Shown here: in pieces, positions 1 to 6,412 of the stretch
Position numbering within the stretch: the stretch's first letter is position 1
Layout: the number at the start of each line of letters is the position of its first letter
The notes under the pieces: generated by a model
Told to the model about the DNA's origin: nothing
Database searches by the model: none
The model's input: only the letters and a program-made list of their open reading frames with translations
Translations under genes and position numbers: made by a program
NCBI GenBank assembly: GCA_021737905.1
Contig: JAIPDA010000012.1
Location: 1-19,173 of the forward strand
Length of the DNA: 19,173 bases
DNA from: Rhodoferax sp.
Lineage (GTDB): Bacteria; Pseudomonadota; Gammaproteobacteria; Burkholderiales; Burkholderiaceae_C
Direction: 5' to 3'

Positions 1-426
1 CGCACCTCTTCTTCGCATGAAGAAGGTTGCGAGCGCGAGTTCGCCATCTCGACCAAAGCGTTCATCGGCGACAAAGGCAAGGTCACAGGCCTGAAAACCG
101 TTCGCGTGGAGTGGAAAGACGGCAAGATGCAGGAAGTTGCCGGTTCCGAGCAACTTCTCAAGGCCGACCTGGTCTTGCTGGCCATGGGCTTTGTGGCGCC
201 GGTCAGCACCGTGCTGTAAGCTTTCGGTGTGGGTGCCGACAACCGCGGCAACGCCAAAGCCAGCACCGACTTCACGGGCGGCTACGTCACCAACGTGCCC
301 AAGCTGTTTGCTGCCGGCGACATCCGCCGCGGCCAGAGCCTGGTGGTGTGGGCCATTCGCGAAGGCCGTCAGGCCGCGCGCGCGGTCGATGAGTTCCTGA
401 TGGGAACCAGCGACCTGCCGCGTTAA
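1..426 (+). pseudogene. gltD: Glutamate synthase small subunit, 3' part, interrupted by an in-frame stop
   Basis: This is the C-terminal part (about 142 codons) of the NADPH-dependent glutamate synthase small subunit; the 5' part lies before the window. In frame 1 the reading runs from base 1 through LLAMGFVAPVSTVL to a TAA at 217-219, then continues in the same frame as AFGVGADNRGNAKAS to the natural stop at 424-426. The flavin/dinucleotide-domain signature AGDIRRGQSLVVWAIREGR (from base 313) lies after the stop, so a product ending at 217 would lack the last 69 residues and this FAD-contacting segment. Both sides of the stop read as good GltD with no frame change, so a single substitution (for example GAA or CAA to TAA) explains it. 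It could be a real nonsense mutation, a sequencing or assembly error, or a strain-specific pseudogene. A GTG at 229 is in frame but has no visible ribosome binding site. Family identity is secure; non-functionality is inferred. Confidence 0.75.
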
Positions 427-467
427 GCGGCAGTGCGCGGGGCGCGCTTGCGGGAGCCCGTTTGACA

Positions 468-492
468 TTAATGCCTTATCATTAAGGCTTAA
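468..492 (+). other. Imperfect AT-rich hairpin in the gltD-mlaF gap
   Basis: The arms GCCTTA (473-478) and TAAGGC (483-488) pair perfectly around a TCAT loop. They extend through TTAA on both sides (468-471 with 489-492), with one bulged T at 472. It lies 41 bases after the gltD stop and immediately follows an isolated TTGACA (462-467). It could be a processing or termination structure for gltD, or an operator-like dyad. No function is demonstrated. Confidence 0.35.
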
Positions 493-501
493 CCCCGACC
501 C

Positions 502-524
502 AAGCCGGCTACACGCCGGCTTTC
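502..524 (+). terminator. Likely intrinsic terminator after gltD
   Basis: A perfect 8-bp stem AAGCCGGC (502-509) / GCCGGCTT (515-522) closes a 5-base loop TACAC and runs into a short T tract (521-523). The shape fits a weak Rho-independent terminator for gltD. It ends only about 8 bases before the mlaF start codon, so it would also sit in the leader of any mlaF transcript that begins upstream, where it could limit read-through from gltD. Confidence 0.5.
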
Positions 525-531
525 ACTTTGA

Positions 532-1398
532 ATGGCTGATCTGACGCCCTCACTCGTTGAGTTCAAACAAGTGACCTTCGCCTACCCGGGCGCCAAGGGG
601 GATCGGGTCATTCTCAAAGACCTCAGCCTGAGCGTGCCGCGTGGCAAGGTCACGGCCCTGATGGGCGCCTCCGGTGGGGGCAAGACCACGGTGCTGCGCC
701 TGATAGGCGGTCAGCAAAAAGCCAGCAGCGGCAAAGTTTTGTTTGATGGCCAGGATGTCGGCGGCATGGCGCAGACGGCGCTGTACGAAGCGCGCCGGCG
801 CATGGGCATGCTGTTTCAGTTCGGCGCCTTGTTCACCGACCTCAGTGTGTTTGACAACGTCGCCTTTCCTCTGCGGGAGCACACCGACCTGAGCCCAGTG
901 TTGATACGCGACATTGTGCTGATGAAGCTGGACGCCGTGGGACTTCGCGGAGCGCGCGAGCTCATGCCCTCAGAGATTTCCGGCGGCATGGCCAGGCGCG
1001 TGGCGCTGGCCCGCGCCATCGTGCTCGACCCTGAGTTGATCATGTATGACGAGCCCTTTGCCGGGCTGGACCCGATCTCACTGGGCACGGCAGCGCAGCT
1101 GATCCGCCAGCTCAACGACACGCTGGGCATCACCAGCATCGTGGTCTCGCATGACCTCGAAGAAACTTTTCGCATTGCTGACCAAGTCATCATTCTGGCC
1201 AACGGCGGGATTGCCGCACAAGGCACGCCGCACGAGGTCATGAACTCCACCGACCCGCTGGTGCATCAGTTCGTTCATGCCCATCGTGAAGGGCCTGTGG
1301 AGTTTCATTACCCCGGACCGTCCGCCGCTGCCGATTTTGGATTGCCTGACCCGTTAGCGCAGAGCAAGCCGCCCACTCAAAAAGGCGGCCCAACATGA
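532..1398 (+). CDS. mlaF: Mla phospholipid transport system ATPase MlaF
   Basis: This is the ATPase of the inner-membrane MlaFEDB complex, which moves phospholipids between the inner membrane and the periplasmic carrier MlaC to keep the outer membrane asymmetric. The 288-residue protein shows the ABC motifs in order: Walker A GASGGGKT (45-52), Q-loop Gln96, signature ISGGM (149-153), Walker B LIMYDEP (169-175) and switch His207 in VVSHDLEE. The SGGM signature followed by ARRVALARAI is typical of MlaF. The C-terminal tail past residue about 250 is slightly longer than in E. coli and low in complexity. The ATG at 532 has no clear Shine-Dalgarno sequence, but the N-terminus starts where the family starts. 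It overlaps mlaE by 4 bases (ATGA, 1395-1398), implying translational coupling. Confidence 0.95.
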   Translation: MADLTPSLVEFKQVTFAYPGAKGDRVILKDLSLSVPRGKVTALMGASGGGKTTVLRLIGGQQKASSGKVLFDGQDVGGMAQTALYEARRRMGMLFQFGALFTDLSVFDNVAFPLREHTDLSPVLIRDIVLMKLDAVGLRGARELMPSEISGGMARRVALARAIVLDPELIMYDEPFAGLDPISLGTAAQLIRQLNDTLGITSIVVSHDLEETFRIADQVIILANGGIAAQGTPHEVMNSTDPLVHQFVHAHREGPVEFHYPGPSAAADFGLPDPLAQSKPPTQKGGPT

Positions 1399-2189
1399 AG
1401 CCCGGCGACCTTGTTTCAGGGCTGGCGGACCTGGGCCAGAGTGTGCGCAGCAAATTGGCCGAGCTGGGGTTTGCTGCGCGCCTGTTTGTCAAACTGTTTG
1501 CACTGACGCCATCCACCCTGCTGCGGTTTGGGCTGGTGCGGGATCAGATTTTTTTCCTGGGTAATTATTCGCTGGCCATCATTGCCGTGTCGGGCCTGTT
1601 TGTCGGTTTTGTACTGGGCTTGCAGGGCTACTACACCTTGCAGCGCTACGGCTCTTCAGAGGCGCTGGGTCTTCTGGTGGCGCTGAGTCTGGTGCGCGAG
1701 CTCGGGCCGGTTATCACCGCTTTGCTGTTTGCCGGGCGCGCCGGTACCGCGCTGACCGCGGAGATCGGCCTCATGAAGGCCGGCGAGCAACTTTCTGCCA
1801 TGGAGATGATGGCGGTCGACCCGATCCGCCGAATTCTGGCGCCACGGCTGTGGGGTGGCGTGATCGCCATGCCGCTCTTGGCGGCGGTGTTCAGTGCTGT
1901 GGGCATTGCAGGCGGTTGGATGGTCGGCGTGCTGATGATCGGTATTGACGCCGGTTCTTTTTGGAGTCAGATGCAGGGCGGCGTCGATGTGTGGCGGGAT
2001 GTCGGCAACGGGGTCATTAAAAGTATGGTGTTTGGTGTGACTGTCACGTTTGTGGCGCTTTACCAGGGCTTTGAGGCCCAGCCTACGCCCGAAGGTGTGT
2101 CGCGTGCCACCACCCGAACGGTGGTGGTGGCTTCACTCGCCGTGCTCGGGCTCGACTTTTTGCTCACCGCCTGGATGTTCAGTATTTGA
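1395..2189 (+). CDS. mlaE: Mla phospholipid transport system permease MlaE
   Basis: This is the integral-membrane permease of MlaFEDB, a dimer in the inner membrane beneath the MlaD ring. The 264-residue sequence has an amphipathic N-terminal region, then about five to six hydrophobic segments (for example around residues 55-80, 150-180, 205-225 and 240-262). It carries the MlaE/TTG2B core LVRELGPVITALLFAGRAG and the cytoplasmic coupling segment EIGLMKAGEQLSAMEMMAVDP, where MlaF is expected to dock. Length and motifs match the family. It begins inside the mlaF stop codon (ATGA). A gap of 155 bases with strong RNA structure separates it from mlaD, unlike the tight spacing elsewhere in the cluster. 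Confidence 0.95.
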   Translation: MKPGDLVSGLADLGQSVRSKLAELGFAARLFVKLFALTPSTLLRFGLVRDQIFFLGNYSLAIIAVSGLFVGFVLGLQGYYTLQRYGSSEALGLLVALSLVRELGPVITALLFAGRAGTALTAEIGLMKAGEQLSAMEMMAVDPIRRILAPRLWGGVIAMPLLAAVFSAVGIAGGWMVGVLMIGIDAGSFWSQMQGGVDVWRDVGNGVIKSMVFGVTVTFVALYQGFEAQPTPEGVSRATTRTVVVASLAVLGLDFLLTAWMFSI

Positions 2190-2205
2190 CGGGTTTTACG
2201 ACTTT

Positions 2206-2234
2206 CGCGCCAGCCGCCCTTTGCGGCTGGCGCG
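2206..2234 (+). terminator. Strong perfect hairpin after mlaE (terminator or mRNA-stabilising element)
   Basis: Twelve consecutive base pairs form between 2206-2217 (CGCGCCAGCCGC) and 2223-2234 (GCGGCTGGCGCG) around a 5-base loop CCTTT, starting 17 bases after the mlaE stop. There is no T tract after the stem, so it is not a textbook intrinsic terminator. It could be the 3' end structure of an mlaFE message, a pause site, or a stabilising processing site. The structure is seen directly; the role is inferred. Confidence 0.5.
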
Positions 2235-2248
2235 CTACATGCGAGAAT
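2221..2248 (+). promoter_or_regulatory. Possible internal sigma70-type promoter for mlaD-A-C-B
   Basis: TTGCGG (2221-2226, three matches to the -35 consensus) is followed after 16 bases by GAGAAT (2243-2248, four matches to the -10 consensus). Transcription would start near 2255, giving a leader of about 90 bases before mlaD. The -35 box lies in the right arm of the hairpin at 2206-2234, so hairpin and promoter may together mark a boundary between mlaFE and mlaDACB. The match is moderate. Confidence 0.3.
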
Positions 2249-2273
2249 TAACGCGGGTTTTTCGAGAAGGGTC

Positions 2274-2310
2274 GGCAGCTTTTTTTTGCTTGACTGAAGT
2301 CAAGGCTGCC
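2274..2310 (+). other. Nested stem-loop with a T8 bulge in the mlaD leader
   Basis: GGCAGC (2274-2279) pairs with GCTGCC (2305-2310), and inside it CTTGAC (2289-2294) pairs with GTCAAG (2299-2304) around a TGAA loop. The left strand carries an unpaired TTTTTTTTG insertion (2280-2288) while the right strand is continuous. It ends 34 bases before the mlaD start. A post-transcriptional role is possible but unproven. Confidence 0.4.
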
Positions 2311-2344
2311 GGGTCAATTCCCTTTATGTTTATGAAAGTCAAGA

Positions 2345-2845
2345 ATGCCACGTTCTAGAAACGATGTTTGGGTCGGCCTTTTTGTGTTGACCGGCGCGCT
2401 TGCTTTGCTGTTTCTGGCACTGAAATCGGCAAATTTGCTGAGCCTGCAACTGGTGGACACGTCCTACCCGGTGTCCGCTAAATTTGACAATATCGGCGGC
2501 CTCAAGCCCCGCGCAGCTGTGAAAAGTGCTGGCGTGGTGGTCGGACGCGTCGAGAGCATCAACTTTGACGACAAGAGCTACCAGGCGCGCGTGAACCTGG
2601 CCATGGAGGGGCGTTACATTTTCCCCAAAGACAGTTCGCTGAAAATTCTCACCAGTGGTTTGCTGGGGGAACAGTACATCGGCATTGAGCCCGGGTCCTT
2701 GGACAAAACCCTTGCCGCCGGCGATACGATCACCCAGACACAGTCGGCTTTGGTGTTGGAGACTTTGATCAGCCAGTTCCTTTTCAGCAAGGCTGCTGAC
2801 CCGGGCGCTTCCAGCGCGCCGCCGGCTGGCGGAGCTGCCAAATGA
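2345..2845 (+). CDS. mlaD: Mla system MCE-domain substrate-binding protein MlaD
   Basis: MlaD is the single-MCE-domain protein that forms a hexameric ring on the periplasmic face of the inner membrane and passes phospholipid between MlaE and MlaC. The 166-residue protein begins with a short cytoplasmic stretch, then a transmembrane anchor (about 9-28). The MCE domain (about 39-117) contains the conserved FDNIGGLKPRAAVKSAGVVVGRV and LLGEQYIGIEPG segments. A C-terminal helix (about 134-150, LVLETLISQFLF) matches the hydrophobic helices lining the central pore of the hexamer. It is slightly shorter than E. coli MlaD (183) because of a short Ala/Pro-rich tail. A weak GAAAG lies upstream of ATG 2345. 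It overlaps mlaA by 4 bases (2842-2845). Confidence 0.94.
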   Translation: MPRSRNDVWVGLFVLTGALALLFLALKSANLLSLQLVDTSYPVSAKFDNIGGLKPRAAVKSAGVVVGRVESINFDDKSYQARVNLAMEGRYIFPKDSSLKILTSGLLGEQYIGIEPGSLDKTLAAGDTITQTQSALVLETLISQFLFSKAADPGASSAPPAGGAAK

Positions 2846-3639
2846 CGCTTTGCCACAAAGCCGCTGCCAGCGCTTGGTTTCGAGGCAGTCTGGCCGGGCT
2901 GGTCTTGCTTGTCTTGCAAGGCTGCGCGAGTGCGCCCAATGCCAACCCCCGCGATCCTTGGGAGCCATTTAACCGGCAAGTCCATAGTTTCAATGAAGGC
3001 CTTGACGAGGCTGTCGTCAAGCCTGTGGCCATTGCTTATCAGGACGTCACGCCGTCTTTTCTGCGCACAGGGGTGACTAACTTTTTTGGTAATCTTTCGG
3101 ACATCTGGTCGCTGGTCAACAATGTGCTTCAACTCAAGCCCAAGGAGTCGGTTGAAACACTGGCCAGGGTTGGCGTGAACACCACCATCGGTTTGGCAGG
3201 TGTGCTTGATGTAGCCACAGAATTGAAGTTGGAAAAGCACAGTGAAGACTTTGGCCAGACCCTGGGGCGCTGGGGTGTGCCGACCGGACCTTATCTGGTG
3301 CTGCCGCTGCTGGGGCCATCGACAGTGCGCGACACCGCAGCTTTGCCTGTGGATTGGCGTGGTAATTTAATTGGCGGGGTGGACGATTCGGTCGTGCGTA
3401 ACAGCTTGAGTGCCTTGCGTGTGGTGGACTTGCGCGCCGGTTTGCTGAGCGCCAGTCGCATGATTGACAGTGCCGCACTGGACAAATACAGCTTCACGCG
3501 TGATGCTTACCTGCAGCGCCGTCGTTCATTGATCAGGGGATATATTGGCGAGCCAAACAGCCCCCAGGAAGAGCGCTACGATCTGCCTGAACCAGAGAAT
3601 AAAACTGCGCCCGGTGCTTCGCCGCCGCCGCGACCTTGA
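2842..3639 (+). CDS. mlaA: Outer-membrane lipoprotein MlaA (VacJ)
   Basis: MlaA is the outer-membrane component that, in E. coli together with porins, removes mislocalised phospholipid from the outer leaflet and hands it to MlaC. The 265-residue precursor has a hydrophobic signal and a lipobox LQGC, with the lipidated cysteine at residue 28. The family core follows: DPWEPFNRQVHSFN, the FLRTGVTNFFGNL region, and the DFGQTLGRWGVPTGPYLVLPLLGPS block near 133-156. The tail is Pro/Glu-rich and disordered-looking. In E. coli mlaA is unlinked to mlaFEDCB, whereas here it sits between mlaD and mlaC, a betaproteobacterial arrangement. The ATGA overlap with mlaD indicates translational coupling. Confidence 0.95.
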   Translation: MTLCHKAAASAWFRGSLAGLVLLVLQGCASAPNANPRDPWEPFNRQVHSFNEGLDEAVVKPVAIAYQDVTPSFLRTGVTNFFGNLSDIWSLVNNVLQLKPKESVETLARVGVNTTIGLAGVLDVATELKLEKHSEDFGQTLGRWGVPTGPYLVLPLLGPSTVRDTAALPVDWRGNLIGGVDDSVVRNSLSALRVVDLRAGLLSASRMIDSAALDKYSFTRDAYLQRRRSLIRGYIGEPNSPQEERYDLPEPENKTAPGASPPPRP

Positions 3640-3665
3640 ATTTAGCCGTACCGACCGACTGAAAG

Positions 3666-4325
3666 ATGGACATGCTGTTAAACCGCCGAAACTGGACCCG
3701 GCTTGTGGCCACTGCCTTTGGCTTGTCATTGAATTTGACGTTGCCCTTGGCACGCGCTGCAGAAGAAGCGCCCGACGAAATGATCCGCCGCATGTCCATG
3801 GATGTGCTCAGCACCATCAAGGCCGACAAAGATGTGCAAAGCGGCGATGTACGCAAGATCATCAACTTTGTTGACACCATGATCATGCCCAAGGTCAATT
3901 TTTTACGCATGACTGCTTCCGCTGTTGGCCGCAGCTGGCGCCAGGCCACGCCTGAACAGCAAAAAAGACTGCAGGAAGAGTTCAAGAATCTCTTGGTGCG
4001 CACTTACGCGGGCGCCTTGAGCCAAGTCCAAGACCAGACCATCAACGTCAAGCCCTTGCGTGCGCAAGCAGGGGACACCGAAGTGATCGTCCGCACTGAA
4101 ATTCTGGGTCGTGGCGAGCCCATCCAGCTGGACTACCGGATGGAAAAAACGGCGGGTGGCTGGAAAATATACGATCTCAACGTGCTTGGCGTTTGGCTGG
4201 TCGAGACTTACCGCACGCAGTTCGCGCAAGAAATTTCTGCCCGTGGCATCGATGGGCTGATCGCCACGCTGGCGCTGCGCAATAAAAACGGCGCCATGAC
4301 CAGCGCCGGACCCAAGAAAAACTAA
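3666..4325 (+). CDS. mlaC: Periplasmic phospholipid carrier MlaC
   Basis: MlaC is the soluble shuttle that carries phospholipid across the periplasm between MlaA and MlaFEDB. The 219-residue precursor has basic residues (NRRNWTR), a hydrophobic core and an ALARA-type site (PLARA/AEE), so signal peptidase I cleavage is expected near residue 31-32. The mature part shows the MlaC/Ttg2D fold signatures: IINFVDTMIMPKVNFLRMTA, the helix WRQATPEQQKRLQEEFKNLLVRTYAGAL, and the strand pair ending GGWKIYDLNVLGVWLVETYR. Two starts compete: ATG 3666, directly against the GAAAG at 3661-3665, and ATG 3672, better spaced from that purine stretch. The choice changes only two residues of the signal peptide. 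It lies 26 bases after mlaA and 11 bases before mlaB. Confidence 0.94.
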   Translation: MDMLLNRRNWTRLVATAFGLSLNLTLPLARAAEEAPDEMIRRMSMDVLSTIKADKDVQSGDVRKIINFVDTMIMPKVNFLRMTASAVGRSWRQATPEQQKRLQEEFKNLLVRTYAGALSQVQDQTINVKPLRAQAGDTEVIVRTEILGRGEPIQLDYRMEKTAGGWKIYDLNVLGVWLVETYRTQFAQEISARGIDGLIATLALRNKNGAMTSAGPKKN

Positions 4326-4336
4326 AGCCTGCCGCC

Positions 4337-4615
4337 GTGTTGAAACTACCCGCAGCGATGACCCATGACCAGGCCAAGGCCTTGGCCAAAACCTTTGAGA
4401 TGGCTTTACTGGCCCAAACCGCTAACCGCGAACCCGTGGTCGCTGATGCGGGCAGTTTGAACCGTTTTGACTCCTCCGCCCTGGCTGTCCTGCTGGCCTG
4501 CAGGCGCCAGGCCCAGGCGCTTGGCCGCGCTTTTTATGTGCGTGGCCTGCCACCCCGTTTGCGTCAATTGGCCGGCCTTTACGGCGTTGCTGAGCTCATT
4601 CCGGACGCCCCTTGA
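4337..4615 (+). CDS. mlaB: STAS-domain protein MlaB
   Basis: MlaB is the small cytoplasmic STAS-domain subunit that binds MlaF and supports assembly and activity of the MlaFEDB complex. The 92-residue protein is of family size. It shows the STAS core ADAGSLNRFDSSALAVLLAC, with the conserved Asp-Ser-Ser at residues 45-47, then a helix rich in Ala/Arg and the strand FYVRGLP. The likely start is GTG at 4337; TTG at 4340 and ATG at 4358 are alternatives, and the last would remove seven residues before the domain. No clear Shine-Dalgarno sequence is seen, so translation may depend on the close mlaC end. It is the last mla gene in the cluster. Confidence 0.85.
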   Translation: MLKLPAAMTHDQAKALAKTFEMALLAQTANREPVVADAGSLNRFDSSALAVLLACRRQAQALGRAFYVRGLPPRLRQLAGLYGVAELIPDAP

Positions 4616-4626
4616 GTGGCCAAGCA

Positions 4627-4653
4627 GGGGTATAGGCGCCTAGCCCCTAAAAT
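4627..4653 (+). promoter_or_regulatory. Dyad plus TAAAAT box upstream of the ABC exporter genes
   Basis: TAAAAT (4648-4653) matches the -10 consensus at five of six positions and lies nine bases before the start codon of the ABC ATPase gene. Directly upstream is a dyad: GGGG (4627-4630), a perfect 10-base palindrome TAGGCGCCTA (4633-4642), and CCCC (4644-4647). The dyad covers the place where a -35 element would lie, and no good -35 is visible. It could be an operator, or a terminator-like structure closing the mla transcript. A start near 4660 would leave a leader of only a few bases. Confidence 0.35.
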
Positions 4654-4662
4654 AGCCGGTTC

Positions 4663-5613
4663 ATGCCCGCTATCTCATTTCAATCCGTCTCTAAAACATA
4701 TCAGTCTTCGCGGGGTGCAGCTGGCTCGGCTGTGAAAGCGCTGGACCATGTCAGCTTCGATATCGAGCAGGGCGAATTTTTCGGCCTGCTAGGGCCTAAC
4801 GGCGCGGGCAAAACCAGCTTGATCAGTGTCCTGGCCGGTCTTTCGCGCGCTACCAGTGGACGGGTTTTGGTGCACGGCAGCGACGTGGTCGCCGACTATG
4901 CATTGACCCGGCGTCAGCTCGGTGTGGTGCCGCAAGAGCTGGTGTTCGACCCATTTTTTACCGTGCGCGAGGCCTTGCGCATCCAGTCCGGTTACTTCGG
5001 CATCAAACGCAATGACGACTGGATCGACGAGCTGCTGGCGAGCCTGGGTCTGGCCGACAAGGCGCAGGCCAATATGCGCCAGCTCTCGGGCGGCATGAAG
5101 CGGCGTGTGCTGGTGGCTCAGGCCCTGGTGCACAAGCCGCCGGTGATCGTGCTGGACGAACCCACCGCCGGCGTTGATGTGGAACTGCGGCAGACGCTTT
5201 GGCAATTTATCGCCAAGCTCAACCGGCAGGGCAGCACCGTGCTGCTCACCACGCATTACCTCGAAGAGGCTGAAGCCCTGTGCAGCCGCATCGCCATGCT
5301 CAAGCAGGGACGCATGGTGGCGTTGGCATCCACCTCGGACTTGCTCCAAAGCGCATCGTCTAACGTGCTGCGTTTCAAGATTGACCGTGAACTGCCCGCC
5401 GCGCTGGCCAACCAGGCGCGCGTGACCGGGCGCATCGTGCAGTTTCCGGCGCACAACGCGCTCGAGATTGAAAACTACCTGGCCGCTGTGCGCCAGGCTG
5501 GCCTGGTGGCTGAAGACTTCGAGATCCGCAAAGCGGACCTGGAGGACGTGTTTCTGGAAGTGATGTCCGGCAAGGTGGCCGGCGCTGTGGTGCCCGCCGA
5601 GGTGTCAGCATGA
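4663..5613 (+). CDS. ABC-2 type exporter ATP-binding protein (YadG-like)
   Basis: This is the ATPase subunit of an ABC-2 exporter that pairs with the permease encoded next to it. The 316-residue protein has Walker A GPNGAGKT (44-51), a Q-loop near VVPQEL (88-93), signature LSGGM (141-145), Walker B VIVLDEP (161-167) and switch His198. The pattern LSGGMKRRVLVAQAL plus LDEPTAGVDVELR places it in the CcmA/NodI/DrrA-type group, closest to E. coli YadG. The C-terminal 100 residues form the usual accessory domain ending ADLEDVFLEVMSG. The substrate is unknown. Its position between mlaB and ibaG-murA suggests an envelope role, but that is inference. It overlaps the permease gene by 4 bases (ATGA, 5610-5613). 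The start has no visible ribosome binding site. Confidence 0.9.
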   Translation: MPAISFQSVSKTYQSSRGAAGSAVKALDHVSFDIEQGEFFGLLGPNGAGKTSLISVLAGLSRATSGRVLVHGSDVVADYALTRRQLGVVPQELVFDPFFTVREALRIQSGYFGIKRNDDWIDELLASLGLADKAQANMRQLSGGMKRRVLVAQALVHKPPVIVLDEPTAGVDVELRQTLWQFIAKLNRQGSTVLLTTHYLEEAEALCSRIAMLKQGRMVALASTSDLLQSASSNVLRFKIDRELPAALANQARVTGRIVQFPAHNALEIENYLAAVRQAGLVAEDFEIRKADLEDVFLEVMSGKVAGAVVPAEVSA

Positions 5614-6383
5614 AGGGCGGTTTCGAGATGACAGGCTGGCAAGCGCTTTTGTACAAAGAGGTCTTGCGCTTCTGGAAAGTCGGCTTTCAGACGGTGGGCG
5701 CGCCCATCCTGACGGCGGTGCTGTACATGCTGATTTTTGGCCATGTGTTGCAAGACCAGGTCAAGGTTTATGGCAGCGTCAGCTACACCGCCTTTCTGGT
5801 GCCCGGCCTGGTGATGATGAGCGTGCTGCAAAACGCATTTGCCAACAGCTCCTCGTCGCTGATTCAAAGCAAGATCATGGGCAACCTGGTGTTCCTGCTG
5901 CTCACGCCGCTGTCGCACTGGCACTGGTTCGCGGCCTATGTCGGCTCTTCCATCGTGCGCGGTCTGGCGGTGGGTGCCGGCGTGTTTGTGGTGACGGTGT
6001 TTTTTGGCCAGCCCGGTTTTGTGGCGCCGCTGTGGATTGTGGTGTTTGCCGTGCTGGGCGCAGCGCTGCTGGGGGCGCTGGGTTTGATCGCCGGCCTATG
6101 GGCTGAAAAGTTCGACCAGATGGCGGTGTTCCAGAACTTCATCATCATGCCCATGACGTTTTTGAGCGGCGTGTTCTATTCAATTCACTCGCTGCCGCCG
6201 GTTTGGCAAACGGTGAGCCACCTGAACCCGTTTTTCTACATGATCGACGGTTTTCGTTACGGTTTTTTTGGCGTGAGTGACGTCTCGCCCTGGCTCAGTC
6301 TGGGCATCGTTGGTTCGGCGTTGGTCTTTACCAGCGGCGTGGCCGTGCACCTGCTGAAAATCGGCTACAAGATCCGCCACTGA
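5610..6383 (+). CDS. ABC-2 type exporter permease (YadH-like)
   Basis: This is the membrane subunit of the exporter whose ATPase is encoded immediately upstream. The 257-residue sequence has about six hydrophobic segments (roughly 29-46, 58-78, 108-133, 140-163, 173-192 and 231-250). It carries the ABC-2 permease motif NFIIMPMTFLSGVFYSI (176-192) followed by LPPVWQTVSHLNPFFYMIDGFRYGF, which is typical of YadH and NodJ-like permeases. Length matches the family. ATG 5610 lies within the ATPase stop codon; an alternative ATG six codons later (5628) is possible. The transported substrate cannot be read from the sequence; capsule, lipid or drug export are all known for relatives. Confidence 0.9.
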   Translation: MKGGFEMTGWQALLYKEVLRFWKVGFQTVGAPILTAVLYMLIFGHVLQDQVKVYGSVSYTAFLVPGLVMMSVLQNAFANSSSSLIQSKIMGNLVFLLLTPLSHWHWFAAYVGSSIVRGLAVGAGVFVVTVFFGQPGFVAPLWIVVFAVLGAALLGALGLIAGLWAEKFDQMAVFQNFIIMPMTFLSGVFYSIHSLPPVWQTVSHLNPFFYMIDGFRYGFFGVSDVSPWLSLGIVGSALVFTSGVAVHLLKIGYKIRH

Positions 6384-6412
6384 GCTGGCCCCTTCATTTT
6401 TAATATTTACCC

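Noticed and set aside
229..426. Separate small gene starting at GTG 229
   Set aside because: It is the C-terminal end of gltD in the original frame after the TAA, with no ribosome binding site, so it is described as part of the interrupted gene.
462..467. Perfect TTGACA as a -35 box for mlaF
   Set aside because: No hexamer 15-19 bases downstream resembles a -10 (the candidates match at one or two positions), so it is not called a promoter by itself.
2050..2358. Plus-strand open frame spanning the end of mlaE and the gap to mlaD
   Set aside because: Its first half is an Arg/Pro-rich shadow of mlaE and its second half reads through the hairpins; there is no Shine-Dalgarno sequence and no family resemblance.
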